DNA of 64,000 bases from contig JASANH010000666.1 in assembly GCA_030248295.1 (NCBI GenBank), positions 62,001 to 126,000 of the forward strand. Reading direction: 5' to 3'. This document shows, one piece after another, positions 54,315 to 63,610 of this stretch. This DNA is from Mesodorylaimus sp. YZB2_4 (lineage: Eukaryota > Nematoda > Enoplea > Dorylaimida > Dorylaimidae). A model generated the notes under the pieces. That model did not search any database. It had not been told where the DNA came from and saw only the letters and a list, made by a program, of their open reading frames with translations. Position 1 is the first letter of the stretch; each line of letters starts with the position of its first letter. Both the position numbers and the translations under genes were made by a program.

Positions 54315-55570
54315 TGTTTTAAAAAAAACATGGTTACGAAGAAATGATGACCTGGTCTGGCCTCCAGCTAGAGCATCAGGCCGTTGCTCCCAGTAAGATA
54401 GCGCCAGGACGAAAAATCAAAACAAAAAATTTTGCACACGTTTTATCATACAGCAGAGCACGCTACCGCACTGACGGAATCAAACTGATGCTGGCATTAA
54501 ACTGGAAAGGGAGCCAAACCTAACTTTCAGGCTGCACCCAATTATATAAACAATGGCTGTAGCCTACTCATCAAGACATAATTTCCCGCTTAAACTTGTC
54601 ACCCCAAGCGCCGAGTACGACGGCTGAATTATGAAGGTAAGCCATCTTTTTTTTTTATTCCGCTTAGGTCGTTCCCAAGACCAGCTGATCGTAAGCGTGA
54701 ATTACTTTTTCGCGAAGCCCATGTTTGTACAAGATCCAAAAATACTGCCGCCTTTTCCAAACGGATACTGAGTTAAAACAGGTAAGATTAATTTGACAGT
54801 CGTCTGGCACCGTCGACAATATTTTGACCTTGTCTGAATAAAACAGGTTTGCCACCAGGTTGATTCTGAAAACTATCTATTCGTCATTATGGCAGTGAGG
54901 AGCACTGACAGATTTGAGTGTGTTGCCTGAGGTTTTTCGTTTTCGATATACTCGTTCTTTGGTCCTCTTCAAAAAAACATTTTTTATTATTGTGCTAGGT
55001 GGATCAGAATGCCATCTAGTTACTTGACAGCGCACACGTGCGAATTGGCCACCTCAAAACAACCCTGGTATCAAAGAGAAACGACCATTTGGTTATTTGC
55101 CATAATGACCCCAACATGTTAAGACAAATTACACGCAAAATTAAGTTCCACCCTGTGCGCAAGTTAATGTATGACCTTTTAGATCTGCCGCCGCTAAGCC
55201 TAGGCGAGTCGTAGACGTGTATGCGTAGTGCCATACGATAGAGAATTCATTTTTCTACAAAATTAGCATGAGTTTGCAAAGTTAGGGTCGTTTTAACAAT
55301 TTTTGAGAATTATTCTTATGTCAGCTGCTCAAAAGTTGGCCTCTTTGGGTTTTTAGTACTTCCTCAGCTTCGACGATTTATTATTCAAGTAAATCAAAAT
55401 GGCTCAAAGCGAGTGGTCTTCTTTGTTTTAATGAGTATCTACGACTTTTTTGAGCTGTTCCCCAATAATTTTTGTGACCGAGCAGCTATATATATTTAAA
55501 AATCGATTATGATCGATTCTTGGCCGATCATACTCGATTTTATTGATTTCAAGCGATCTGTGTTGTCCGT
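54315..55570. other. Interval with two short minus-strand frames
   Basis: Frames at 54,664-54,855 and 55,016-55,234 (minus) contain protein-like segments (LFYSDKVKILSTVPDDCQIN, RVICLNMLGSLWQITKWSF) but no domain or clear splice linkage. No repeats seen. Confidence 0.3.
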
Positions 55571-55600
55571 ATGATTTTTAACTGTGTGTTTTCTACTACA

Positions 55601-55800
55601 GGCGTTGGTCAAAACATATCTAAATTAGTTGCTGGGAAGATTATTCAGCTGCACAAAAGCGGATACAAGTCGGAAAAAATTGTTGAAGAATTGAAAAAAA
55701 CAAATCGAATGGCGATTTTATACCATCCGATCAAGCTATTGGGAAATTTTTGGCTGAATATGAGCAAACTGGATGCGTCAAACAATAATCTGGCGAAGGA
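55601..55800 (+). pseudogene. Fragment resembling a Tc1/mariner-type N-terminal HTH
   Basis: After a possible acceptor (tctactacag) the frame reads GQNISKLVAGKIIQLHKSGY followed by KSEKIVEELKKTNR, a helix-turn-helix pattern of the kind found at the start of Tc1-like transposases. A less coherent segment and antisense overlap with the LINE fragment follow. No catalytic domain is present. Confidence 0.4.
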
Positions 55801-55949
55801 CGACCTCGAAAAACCACCGATCGCGACGATCACCGCTAACAAGGATTGCGGAGACCAAACGGTTTTCCGTTCGCTGGGATCGATCGCAAAAAATTTCAGC
55901 GATTCATCTGGAAATTCGATTGGTAGGGACACTGCTCGTCGATGAGATG

Positions 55950-56600
55950 AGATCCATGGGCTTCGTCCAGCGCATCGAACATTTTTTTGTGGTATTAGGG
56001 TCGTCAAGACTTCGTTGATCGTGGCAGTTAATCGGGAACAGGCTTCATCCATGGAAGGGGCATCAGCTACCAGCTGCGATAAGTTGCAGTCCTCCAACCG
56101 ACGATTAACCACTTTCCAATCCACACGCTTATATAGTTAGATTCGCTTCATGATTGGTGGGTGAGGTTTACGCCGCCCAAGTAGCGAAACAGATATAGTG
56201 ATGTGATCGGATGTAGAGACTGGGGGGGGGGGGGGGGGGGAGAGAGAACTGTTGTAGATATGTGTCGCTGGCAGTCTTTAATGAATATCAAATCAAGCAG
56301 TGATCAATCCTTCCAAGTGGGGTGATCTACCATTTGGATCCCACCCACTACAGATAGAAGATGAAGGAGACGCCGGCGGGTGGGAGAATCGACTTGGAAG
56401 TCAACGTTAAAATCGCCAATGATCACTGAATTCCGAAGGTTTCTACCAAACGCCCGAAACAGATACCCACTTAGAGCGTCTACGGCGGCTGGCGAAGTGT
56501 TTGGAATATAAACCGTAACACAAACGATCGCGCTGGAACCAGTACCAACCCGCACAGTCAGACTTTTAAAGTCTTGATGGCATATTTATGGGTGGGAAGA
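55950..56600 (-). mobile_element. LINE (non-LTR retrotransposon) endonuclease fragment
   Basis: On the minus strand the frame 56,555-56,304 contains IVCVTVYIPNTSPAAVDALS then NSVIIGDFNVDFQVDSPTRR, the GDFN motif of apurinic-type LINE endonucleases. It continues as LLDLIFIKDCQRHIS, is split by a 20-base poly-G (minus strand poly-C) run at 56,222-56,241, and resumes with SDHITISVSLLGRRKP, the SDH catalytic motif. A post-endonuclease segment (NRRLEDCNLSQLVADAPSMD) follows to about 55,950. No reverse transcriptase is present, so this is a piece with both ends missing. The pattern fits Jockey/CR1-clade elements. Confidence 0.8.
56222..56241. repeat. Poly-G run inside the LINE fragment
   Basis: About 20 G followed by an (AG)n run. 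Splits the endonuclease frame between the LLDLI and SDH motifs; length may be unreliable in the assembly. Confidence 0.8.
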
Positions 56601-57047
56601 CACGACCGCTCTCAATGATGGACTACCCTATTCCCTCTTTGATAGGAAAAGTTTTTCCCTGGAATAAATCGGTTGAGAATAAAAGAAACTGTAGTATGTT
56701 CAGTTTCAACCGCTTCAGGGCTTATCAGTCGGACGATAAGTATTGTTTTCTTCTTATCTGATCAGGAGGATTCCAAGACAAGAACAAGCGCGTTTGTTCG
56801 CGCTTTTGGAGGTAAGACCACAAAACGTTGAGGCATTTATAGCGAGGTGGATTCGCGTCGGCGCAGTGGTAGAGAGCGGTCTGTTCTTCTCGCTCTCGAC
56901 TCATGTGTCAATGATCAGACGCGGATGCTCTGTGCAGGACATGACGATGATAAACACTTTCGGTACACCAGCAGGTTGCAACATTGTCATAAATATTCCA
57001 ATGTACATGATAGCGTGTGTGGGAATAGAATTCAAAACGTATCGTGA
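56601..57047. other. Interval with no supported gene
   Basis: A plus-strand frame at 56,743-57,051 has no recognisable domain; nothing else noted. Confidence 0.35.
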
Positions 57048-57347
57048 TTAATCAATGACATGCGCATCAACCACACCATCAGTAAAGACCACACGTTTAG
57101 CAGGATTTATCGAAGACGCACTATAAAGCATTATGATAGCAGCCCTGGTTCGATTAGATATTGGTAAAAAACTGATCAAGTCTTCAGCTTCACTTAGCTT
57201 TTCTTTTGGTTGAGCTTCTGCCATATGACACGGTGGAAAATCGCCAGTTTTAGTCAAGTCAGTTTGGCAACCCAGCATGGGAAAACCAAAGACTGTAAAA
57301 AAGATCGCCAGAAAAAAGAAGCAATTTCTATAACAGGAGAGTGACAA
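57048..57347 (-). CDS. Small predicted secreted or membrane protein, 99 aa
   Basis: Starts MSLSCYRNCFFFLAIFFTVF followed by GFPMLGCQTDL, a hydrophobic signal or anchor segment with a plausible cleavage site before CQT. The rest is mixed polar (AQPKEKLSEAEDLISFLP) and ends VDAHVID. Single open frame. Function unknown. It lies 430 bp downstream of, and in the same orientation as, the Bcl-2-like gene. Confidence 0.45.
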   Translation of the reverse strand: MSLSCYRNCFFFLAIFFTVFGFPMLGCQTDLTKTGDFPPCHMAEAQPKEKLSEAEDLISFLPISNRTRAAIIMLYSASSINPAKRVVFTDGVVDAHVID

Positions 57348-57570
57348 GTTGAAAGTGAAACCGTTTACGCCAGTCTATTTTGCTTGCTTGAACATTTTGA
57401 TGTTGTATGGTTATAAAAATATCGACCTGATATGTCACATGGACGAGAATTAGAGCATTTTAGTTGTGTCTTTGAGATTGGACAGAGAAGCCTATGCACG
57501 TAATATGGACGCTTTGAAGATGTATTTGTCTCGAGGCATGGATGTGGCAGATATGTTCAGACAGGCTTAA
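57342..57570 (+). CDS. Putative terminal exon, unknown gene
   Basis: After a ctataacag acceptor, the frame encodes PFTPVYFACLNILMLYGYKN, HMDEN, a TAG, then LRLDREAYARNMDALKMYLS and GMDVADMFRQA plus TAA. An AATAAA lies 17 bp later (57,587). The composition and the polyadenylation signal suggest a real 3' exon with one nonsense codon. No family recognised. Confidence 0.35.
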
Positions 57571-57775
57571 GATGAGTGTGCTCAGAAATAAACTTGTATA
57601 CTTTTTTTGTTTTTAAGCACGCATCTCGTAAGCAGAGGCTAACGCAGAAAGCATGCGACAAAACATGATTTGAATTTAATATCTTTTCAAAATCATATGT
57701 CGCTGGCAACGATTGGAATTTTTTAGAATGCATTATATCGAAATGAGCACTCAGGTGACTGGATACGTAATTTCA

Positions 57776-58224
57776 CTACGCGAACACGAAAAGCGAAAGT
57801 ATGGCAGTGCACAGAATGGTCAGCCCAAGTACACTTAACACTGTTGGCCAAGAATCAGTCTGTAACATAAGGAGATCATATTAAGTACGATTCTCGATCC
57901 ACGACCGTAGTTGTGTATTTGAATCAGATAAATCAGAAACTTGGCACTTGTTGGGGCGAATCAGGCGTAGTGGGCAACCAAGGCGTAGAAGGCCGCAATT
58001 CTCTGCCACGTGATTCCACTGGTGAACACTTTATCTGCGACCTGCTTGAGTCTGCTTATTTCCATCGATTTCACGTTGGCAATCAGTAAGAATCGTTTGT
58101 TCCCGAAAACTTTTTTCACTGCCCGACGCATGGCCGATGCGTATCGATTAGGTGGCGGGCCAGCGTCACCGATGCTCCTTAAAATCAAATCCCTGACAAC
58201 TTGACTCGTTACTAAAGCAGCCAT
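57776..58224 (-). CDS. Bcl-2-like protein (BH1 motif; BH2/transmembrane tail in another frame)
   Basis: The 87-codon frame (58,224-57,961) starts MAALVTSQVVRDLILRSIGD, has a helix MRRAVKKVFGN and ends KVFTSGITWQRIAAFYALVA followed by HYA and TGA. GITW.RI..FYA is the BH1 motif that lines the groove of Bcl-2 family apoptosis regulators, and the pattern is closest to Bok-like members. Downstream, in a different frame, QLRSWIENRT recalls the BH2 start. After a TAA comes a hydrophobic C-terminal anchor (SVLGLTILCTAILSLFVFA, ending at 57,776). The two halves could be joined by an unrecognised splice or separated by a frameshift. If functional the protein would sit on mitochondrial or ER membranes. 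Host gene and captured viral-type apoptosis regulator are both possible. Confidence 0.6.
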
Positions 58225-58532
58225 TCCCAGAAGGAAAAAGCTGACAGCGACTCCGCTTTCATGGTCGCTTAGCTGCTTGGATGTGCTTTAAAATATATGA
58301 AAGTGCTGCCTGCACATCACATGCACTTAAATTTAAATTTTCCCGCCCATTCTATGCCTGGTTTTGTCATGCCTTTTCACTTTCAACAAAATTTGTTTTT
58401 CTTTTGTAAGCACACACACAACAGCACCTACAAAACCAACACCACATATTATACCATACCAACAAAACATACTGCTTATCTCGAGAACTTTCTAGGATTG
58501 GCCGTAACCAATCGATTGCCGCTGAGCACGAT

Positions 58533-61113
58533 GTGCATTTCATTGGCCTATTTTCCCGCTTCGTCATCGTAGCCAATGATAAAGTCGAATCCATATCTAA
58601 TAACAGTCCAACCTCCGTCCATGACCGCCTGTCCATCTTGAAAACCTCGTTACAACAGCTCCTCCCACTTTTGTTAGCCGTCGTGAAATACGTACGAGGG
58701 CGTGTTGACCCGTTGTTGTTGTTGCGCATTCTCGTACGATCTATGCGCGCGCTGGATCTTTTTAGGGCCGGACAGGGTATCGCCACAAGTAAACTCTGGG
58801 AACGATTGACCAACTTTATGGCTTCAGGTCAGATACTGCAGCTGAGGATCCTGCTAACTGATTTCAGCCCCGATTCGGGTGACATTAGCGCCACGTATGA
58901 AGCAACGCGGGCGGATCCAGAAACATCGACAATACGCCAAAGATTCGGGCGGGTATCATCGAGAAAGGTGACGCCAAACAACAATTTGAAACAACCGAGT
59001 CCTAAGAAGAGAGAAGACAACCATGGACTCGATGAAAATAGCAAAGTTTTGAGTCCAGCTAGGCATGAAGAGTGAGATTGCGAATCCCAGATTTCAGGCA
59101 GGTAGCTTTTCATAGGTTTACTTCAGTCTCGTGGCAGACAATGAGGCGCAAGAAGTGAAAGAAAACGAAGAAGCTCGTCCTGTGGTGAATCTGACCATTC
59201 CAGGAAACAAGGCCGATTTACAAACACCAAAACCACCATTACGCAAGCGAGCACCGTCACCCGCTGCGACAGTCGTGGTAAGTCGCTTGCAGAGTGTTCT
59301 CGAGTCCATAATGAAACAAGTCATTTGCAGGTACTGGCAAAAAGTTTGATTAAAGTTTCGCCTTTTGGAACCAAGGAAAAGGCCTCGAGTCCCTCGTTCT
59401 CGACTCCTCGTTTGATGCCGACTAATCGAGGCAAGACACCGCAGGAAAGTGCCGTCAAGGTGGGTTGGTGGTCCGCATCTTAAAATAGAGGTGCGTGTTC
59501 GTACAATTAAGTGAAGAAGCGCGTGTTCGTCTGCGCCAGCCTTTGGCATCGGCAACGGCGAAACAAGAGGTAAAAATTAAACATTCGCGGATCCTGGCAC
59601 TCCCTTATGATTTTCGGGAAAGGGACCAGCCAACCACTAGGTCCGACTGATAAGACAATTATCGGTATTGGCCGATAACCGATTACGCAATTATCGGCCG
59701 ATAAAAACGATAATACTGATAAATTTTGAACGTGTGAAAACATCAAATTTTAGGGCGCGGTAGGTCAGCTCCTTGGGGTATGTCGGGATCACTTTTCTCA
59801 TGATCAGGATCAGGTTTTTTTGCATTTTTGCCTATGAACCTATTTTCTCGCTAAAGCACACTATAGTAATCCAGGTTTTTTAAAGCTTTTTCTTAGACCG
59901 ATTTTCGATCATTATGAGCCTATAACTGACAGTCGGTGCCGTTGCCCATTCATAATGTATATGCCTAGCAAAGTAAGTGGGGTAAAGCAAATAAACAATT
60001 TTTCAACTTTGATTTTTTCCAGCCTTGCAAATTTGTCATCTGAACCTGGTGCCTTTGCGACGTTGATACAATGTATTTGTTCAATGCTCAGGTTTATCAC
60101 TGCAAGAAAACAGCAGCTGCCAACGACACAGCAACTGCTGATCGATCATTTGGAGAACAGGTATTTTGATAGCCTTGATTGTAAGAAATAGCTATCAATC
60201 TCAATTGTTCTCAATTTCAGGTGGTGCAAACGCTGATGGCCCCACTCTAAAACAATGGGCGTACGCTGTACACTGATAATTTCTTCACCTCAGTCGAGCT
60301 AGCGAACAAACTGTATGAAGAGCGGACGTATGTAGTGGGGGGCAGTTCGACCACATAGGAAAAAAATTTTAAAGGATTTCACAGTGGAGCCCATCAGCCT
60401 GAATGAAAGTCGATTCCTATTTTCTGAAGGAAAGACGCTCCTGAGATACCTAGCCAAGGAGAAGAAACAAAGTTTCTTGTTGTCGACGATGCATCATTCA
60501 AAGCAGATCAAAAAAATCTCTCAGGATCCGGCTTCTAACGATGAAGAATCCGATCATGATCAAGACGGACGAGGCAGCCGAGGACGGGAAAGCCGTGGAC
60601 GAGGCGATTGTGGACGTAGTGGTCTTAGATGTGGTGGTCGTGGATGCCTATCAAAAAATACTCAGAACTGCGGAGCCAACCAGCCATCAGAAAAGGTCGG
60701 GCGCCTTAAAATTAGACCCACTAAGGAAGCCTGTGACAAGCGGAACAGACTCACTGGCTGGTCTATTTTATCCACGATTTTTATTAAATACTTCCTCTTA
60801 TAGGTTGGAACTGCCTGCATTGCAGCGCAGCAATACGTCGCCGCTGTTACAACGCGCATCCCGCGAACAGGAGACAAACTCCAACGGGAATAACGACGAT
60901 GACGACAAGGAGACCAGCCCGAGGAGATCGTCCAGAGATGTATCTATTAGAGAAAAAGTCAAGAGAGGACTGTGCCGTGACCAAGTTCGTCTGGAACAGC
61001 CACCGAGCCAACCTGCGGTTGTGGTCGTTTTTAGATTAGCAGGCTGGTGTAACGGAAAATTGGTTCAGCGGGCAATAAACGGCATGCATCTACCAGTTAG
61101 CGTATGTCTTTAA
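58533..61113 (+). CDS. Multi-exon gene of unknown function, disordered C-terminus
   Basis: The first long exon (58,533-59,075) encodes a helical, Leu/Arg-rich region (SLQQLLPLLLAVVKYVRGRV, LLRILVRSMRALDLF) then a Ser/Lys/Pro-rich tail. Later coding segments are 59,131-59,280 (DNEAQEVKENEEARPVVNL, KPPLRKRAPSPAATVV, GTAAGT donor), 59,331-59,459 (LIKVSPFGTKEKASSPSFST), about 59,491-59,570 (LSEEARVRLRQPLASATAKQ, GTAAAA donor), and, across an interval that contains a piggyBac remnant, 60,803-61,113 (LELPALQRSNTSPLLQRASR, then Asn/Asp-rich). The serine/proline-rich composition suggests a nuclear or cytoskeletal scaffold. Exon linkage is inferred. Confidence 0.4.
59655..59720. repeat. Palindromic TTATCGGCCGATAA cluster
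   Basis: The segment contains attatcggtattggccgataa followed by attatcggccgataa, overlapping inverted copies of TTATCGG/CCGATAA that could form a short hairpin. It lies in the intron-like interval before the piggyBac remnant. Confidence 0.6.
60219..60520 (+). mobile_element. piggyBac transposase remnant
   Basis: The frame reads VVQTLMAPL, a TAA, NNGRTLYTDNFFTSVELANK and LYEERTYVVG, the block around the second catalytic Asp of piggyBac transposases. After a shift it continues with LNESRFLFSEGKTLLRYLAK and QSFLLSTMHHSK, the next conserved region. Flanking sequence (RG-rich GRGSRGRESRGRGDCGR after 60,560) is not piggyBac. No TTAA-flanked ends were found, so only an internal fragment remains. 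Confidence 0.8.
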
Positions 61114-61183
61114 ATCGATAGTGAACGGTGCACTCCTACCACGTCGACCGCAGTCCCGATCACATATCTTGCACGCCTACCGC

Positions 61184-61196
61184 CCCCCCCCCCCAA
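61184..61196. repeat. Poly-C run
   Basis: A run of about 13 C, likely length-variable; it lies just past the 3' side of the RING gene. Confidence 0.75.
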
Positions 61197-61334
61197 CTGT
61201 ACCTCGTCTTTGTTTATTCTTGTACGGCTACGGCGCCCGATTCGCTGGCTACAGGTGGCGCGACGAAGTCCTCGAAACAGTCATCGTTTCGGTCTTCTAA
61301 TGGGCGTGAGTTCTTTGAAATGATTTCGAACTCG

Positions 61335-62024
61335 TTATTTAACTCTTCCAGCATTTCGTGCTCCATAGCGGAAGGCATTACACGAAGCGACGTCGTTTTC
61401 CGCAATGACGATTCTATTGTGAGCCACCGATATATCGACAAGTGGAAACGTGGAATTGCACATCGGGCATTTGAATTCGCCTCGTAGTTTGTATCTCGAC
61501 GTCGATGCCGAATTTCGCAAAGCGCATCTTTTGCAGCCAATTATCTTGGGGCATTGGCGGCAGACTTGCGGGCTGCGAGCAAATGACGTGCAGTAGGAAC
61601 ACTCCAACTGCAGCACTTTTTTCGTTAGCCAACCTGAAACATAGAGATGTCATTAAAGTATGCGTTGGGTCGTCTCAGATCTCCTTTTCAGTTCTCCCTG
61701 GTTTCTCCCCGCTTCTTCCTAGCCAGTCCAGCACAAATTCTCATGAAACTCACGATTCATCTCCTCGGATTGTTTTTTAAAATATTGTTTTCTCATCTCC
61801 ATAAATGCGCCCTCCAGCTTGTCCAGTTTCGCGTCGATGTTTTGTTGTGTGCTCGATTTTCGAGTGTCGGCTGTCAATTGCACTTGTTTTGGTTTAGTCC
61901 AGACGCACCAGACGCAATCTGTGTGTGCACCTGTTTTTCCTTTAGTCAGAATTAGTTCATGCTTTTTTATGCTTTCATTCCTGCCTACATCGCCAGCGCC
62001 ATAAATCCTGGGCTCATTAGTCAT
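61335..62024 (-). CDS. Two-exon RING-like zinc-finger protein, 189 aa
   Basis: Exon 1 (62,024-61,754) starts MTNEPRIYGAGDVG, contains a coiled-coil segment (QNIDAKLDKLEGAFMEMRKQ) and ends at a GTGAGT donor. Exon 2 (61,633-61,335) follows a tttcag acceptor, and the split Arg codon joins in frame. It encodes a cysteine finger C-X2-C-X9-C-X2-C-X5-C-X2-C-X18-C-X2-C at residues 102-149 (LECSYCTSFARSPQVCRQCP through FKCPMCN), as in RING-type E3 ubiquitin ligases but with Cys at the usual His position. It ends NAGRVK plus TAA. In another frame, 61,378-61,214 encodes an acidic stretch (HEMLEELNNEFEIISKNSRP) that may be a displaced longer C-terminus after a frameshift near 61,390. Confidence 0.6.
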
Positions 62025-62754
62025 AGCCTATTCATGGTAACATAATAGTTTCCTTGTAGCATATGACTAAGCCACGCCCATGATGTCATGTCTATTTCGC
62101 GTGTGCATTGTGCAATTCATACTGGAAGTGGATTAGCCACGCCTTTACAGGGCTGCGAGAACTCCTGGATATAAGGGCTTGCACTTGTATGGTCTGGGTT
62201 CTTTTTGGCTAGCTCAACTTTAAAGTAAAGACTCCATTAGTTGCACAAGTCAGGCCACGATACAACATGTTTCTATTCAACTCTTCAAGCGCTCCCGCCC
62301 CATCTTCCTGTATCTCCTCCATCTCTTTAATCGCGTCATCCAAGGATAACTATTGTTTCACAGCTTGTTTGCCTGTAACGGACGACAAGGCGTCAGTAGG
62401 TTGGGCAATACACTAAACTGTGATTGTTGTCCACTTCTCTCTGGTTGTCCTGGGTTCTCGCATTTTTTGTTAGACTGTGGGCCACTATCGACCAATACGC
62501 CAATCGATTGTTGGCTCTTGAATTCAAATTTCCCGGCTCCATTAACTGGCGAATGATAACGTTTTCCCTTTCCGGCGCGGGCTCCCTGTCCTGTTTCTGC
62601 TTGGGACTGGAGTAGTATAAGCGTACCCCTCTTCATGAGTCACTTAGGGCACCAATGGTTAATGTGAGTGTAAAGCGGATGGATGAAAAGACTGTGAGTG
62701 AGTTACCCTAAGCTGCTGCCTAGCTAAGTGACAAATAAGTATTGTATATGGCCA
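62025..62754. other. Gene-free interval
   Basis: Short interrupted frames only; contains a Ser/Ala/Pro-type frame near 62,268-62,420 with no recognisable domain. Confidence 0.35.
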
Positions 62755-63175
62755 CTTTGTTGATGTGCAGGTGCATTACACTAGGATATTATTTGTTGAT
62801 GCACAGGTACATTACAGTAGGATCTATTTTCTTGATGTGCAGGTAGATTACAGTACGATATAGTTTCTTGATGAGGAGTACATTACAGTACAGTAATATA
62901 TATTTTGTTGATGTGCAGGTTCATTACACTAGGATATATGTTTTTGATGTGCAGGTACATTACAGTAGGATGTATTTTGATCTTTTTTAGGATTTATTGT
63001 GTTGATGAGTAGTACATTACAGTAGGATAAATTTTTTTGTTAATGAGCAAGTACTCGATACTTTGTTGATGTGCAGGTACATTACAGTAGAATTATTTTG
63101 ATGAACAAGTACATTACAGTAAGACTTTGTTGATAAGCAAGTACATTACAGTAGGATGAACTGTATTTATTCGCA
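62755..63175. repeat. Degenerate minisatellite, units of about 30-45 bp, roughly 11 copies
   Basis: Consensus word TTGATGTGCAGGTACATTAC followed by AGTAGGATATATTTT, repeated with frequent changes (gatgaacaagtacattacagtaagac, gatgagtagtacattacagtagg and others). The variation shows an older array than the 33-bp minisatellite at 47.2 kb. It ends 270 bp before the first of the capsid-associated reading frames. Confidence 0.85.
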
Positions 63176-63448
63176 GGTTCAGTATTATATTTTTGTTTTA
63201 TCCGTCTTTTTTAATTTCTGTCTGCTTCATGTGTGTGTGTGTCTGACCACAAGAAATTGTATTTGAATGAAATGATACAACATTCAAATTTTCTGAATTT
63301 CTGCGTCTCGCCCTCAATCACGCTTACAAGTCTTAAATTTTGTCATTTTTGATTAGCATCATGCCCTGTTCTCCCATTCTCACATTTTTTGAGTAGAAAA
63401 GTGCAATGTAGAACTAAAAACAAAGATTTTCAATGAGTTTTGAGTGTC

Positions 63449-63610
63449 ATGGCAGATCAGCCACGCGCTAGAAGTAACCGCCCTGTTGATCGATTATCTT
63501 TGTTCTCTTTGTTGGGAAAGGCTGGTCCAGCTAGGAAAAGTCTTCAACAAAAGTCCAAGAAACGTAAAAGCCAGAAAAATAAGAAGATCCAGTCAAAAAA
63601 GAGGAAATGA
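63449..63610 (+). CDS. Small lysine-rich protein (53 aa) overlapping the capsid-like gene
   Basis: Starts MADQPRARSNRPVDRLSLFS and ends in a highly basic tail (SLQQKSKKRKSQKNKKIQSK, then KRK) plus TGA at 63,608-63,610. Length and composition are those of small DNA-condensing core peptides found beside capsid genes in adenovirus-like and Polinton/adintovirus-like genomes; the similarity is compositional only. The stop overlaps the start of the next frame in ATGA, a coupling arrangement common in compact viral genomes and rare in animal nuclear genes. No intron signals are present. The basic tail could also act as a nuclear localisation signal. Confidence 0.6.
   Translation: MADQPRARSNRPVDRLSLFSLLGKAGPARKSLQQKSKKRKSQKNKKIQSKKRK

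Noticed and set aside
58367..58813. Minus-strand frame of 148 codons with a Cys/Trp-rich end
   Set aside because: Overlaps the plus-strand frame at 58,533-59,075, which has better protein-like composition and downstream exons with splice sites.
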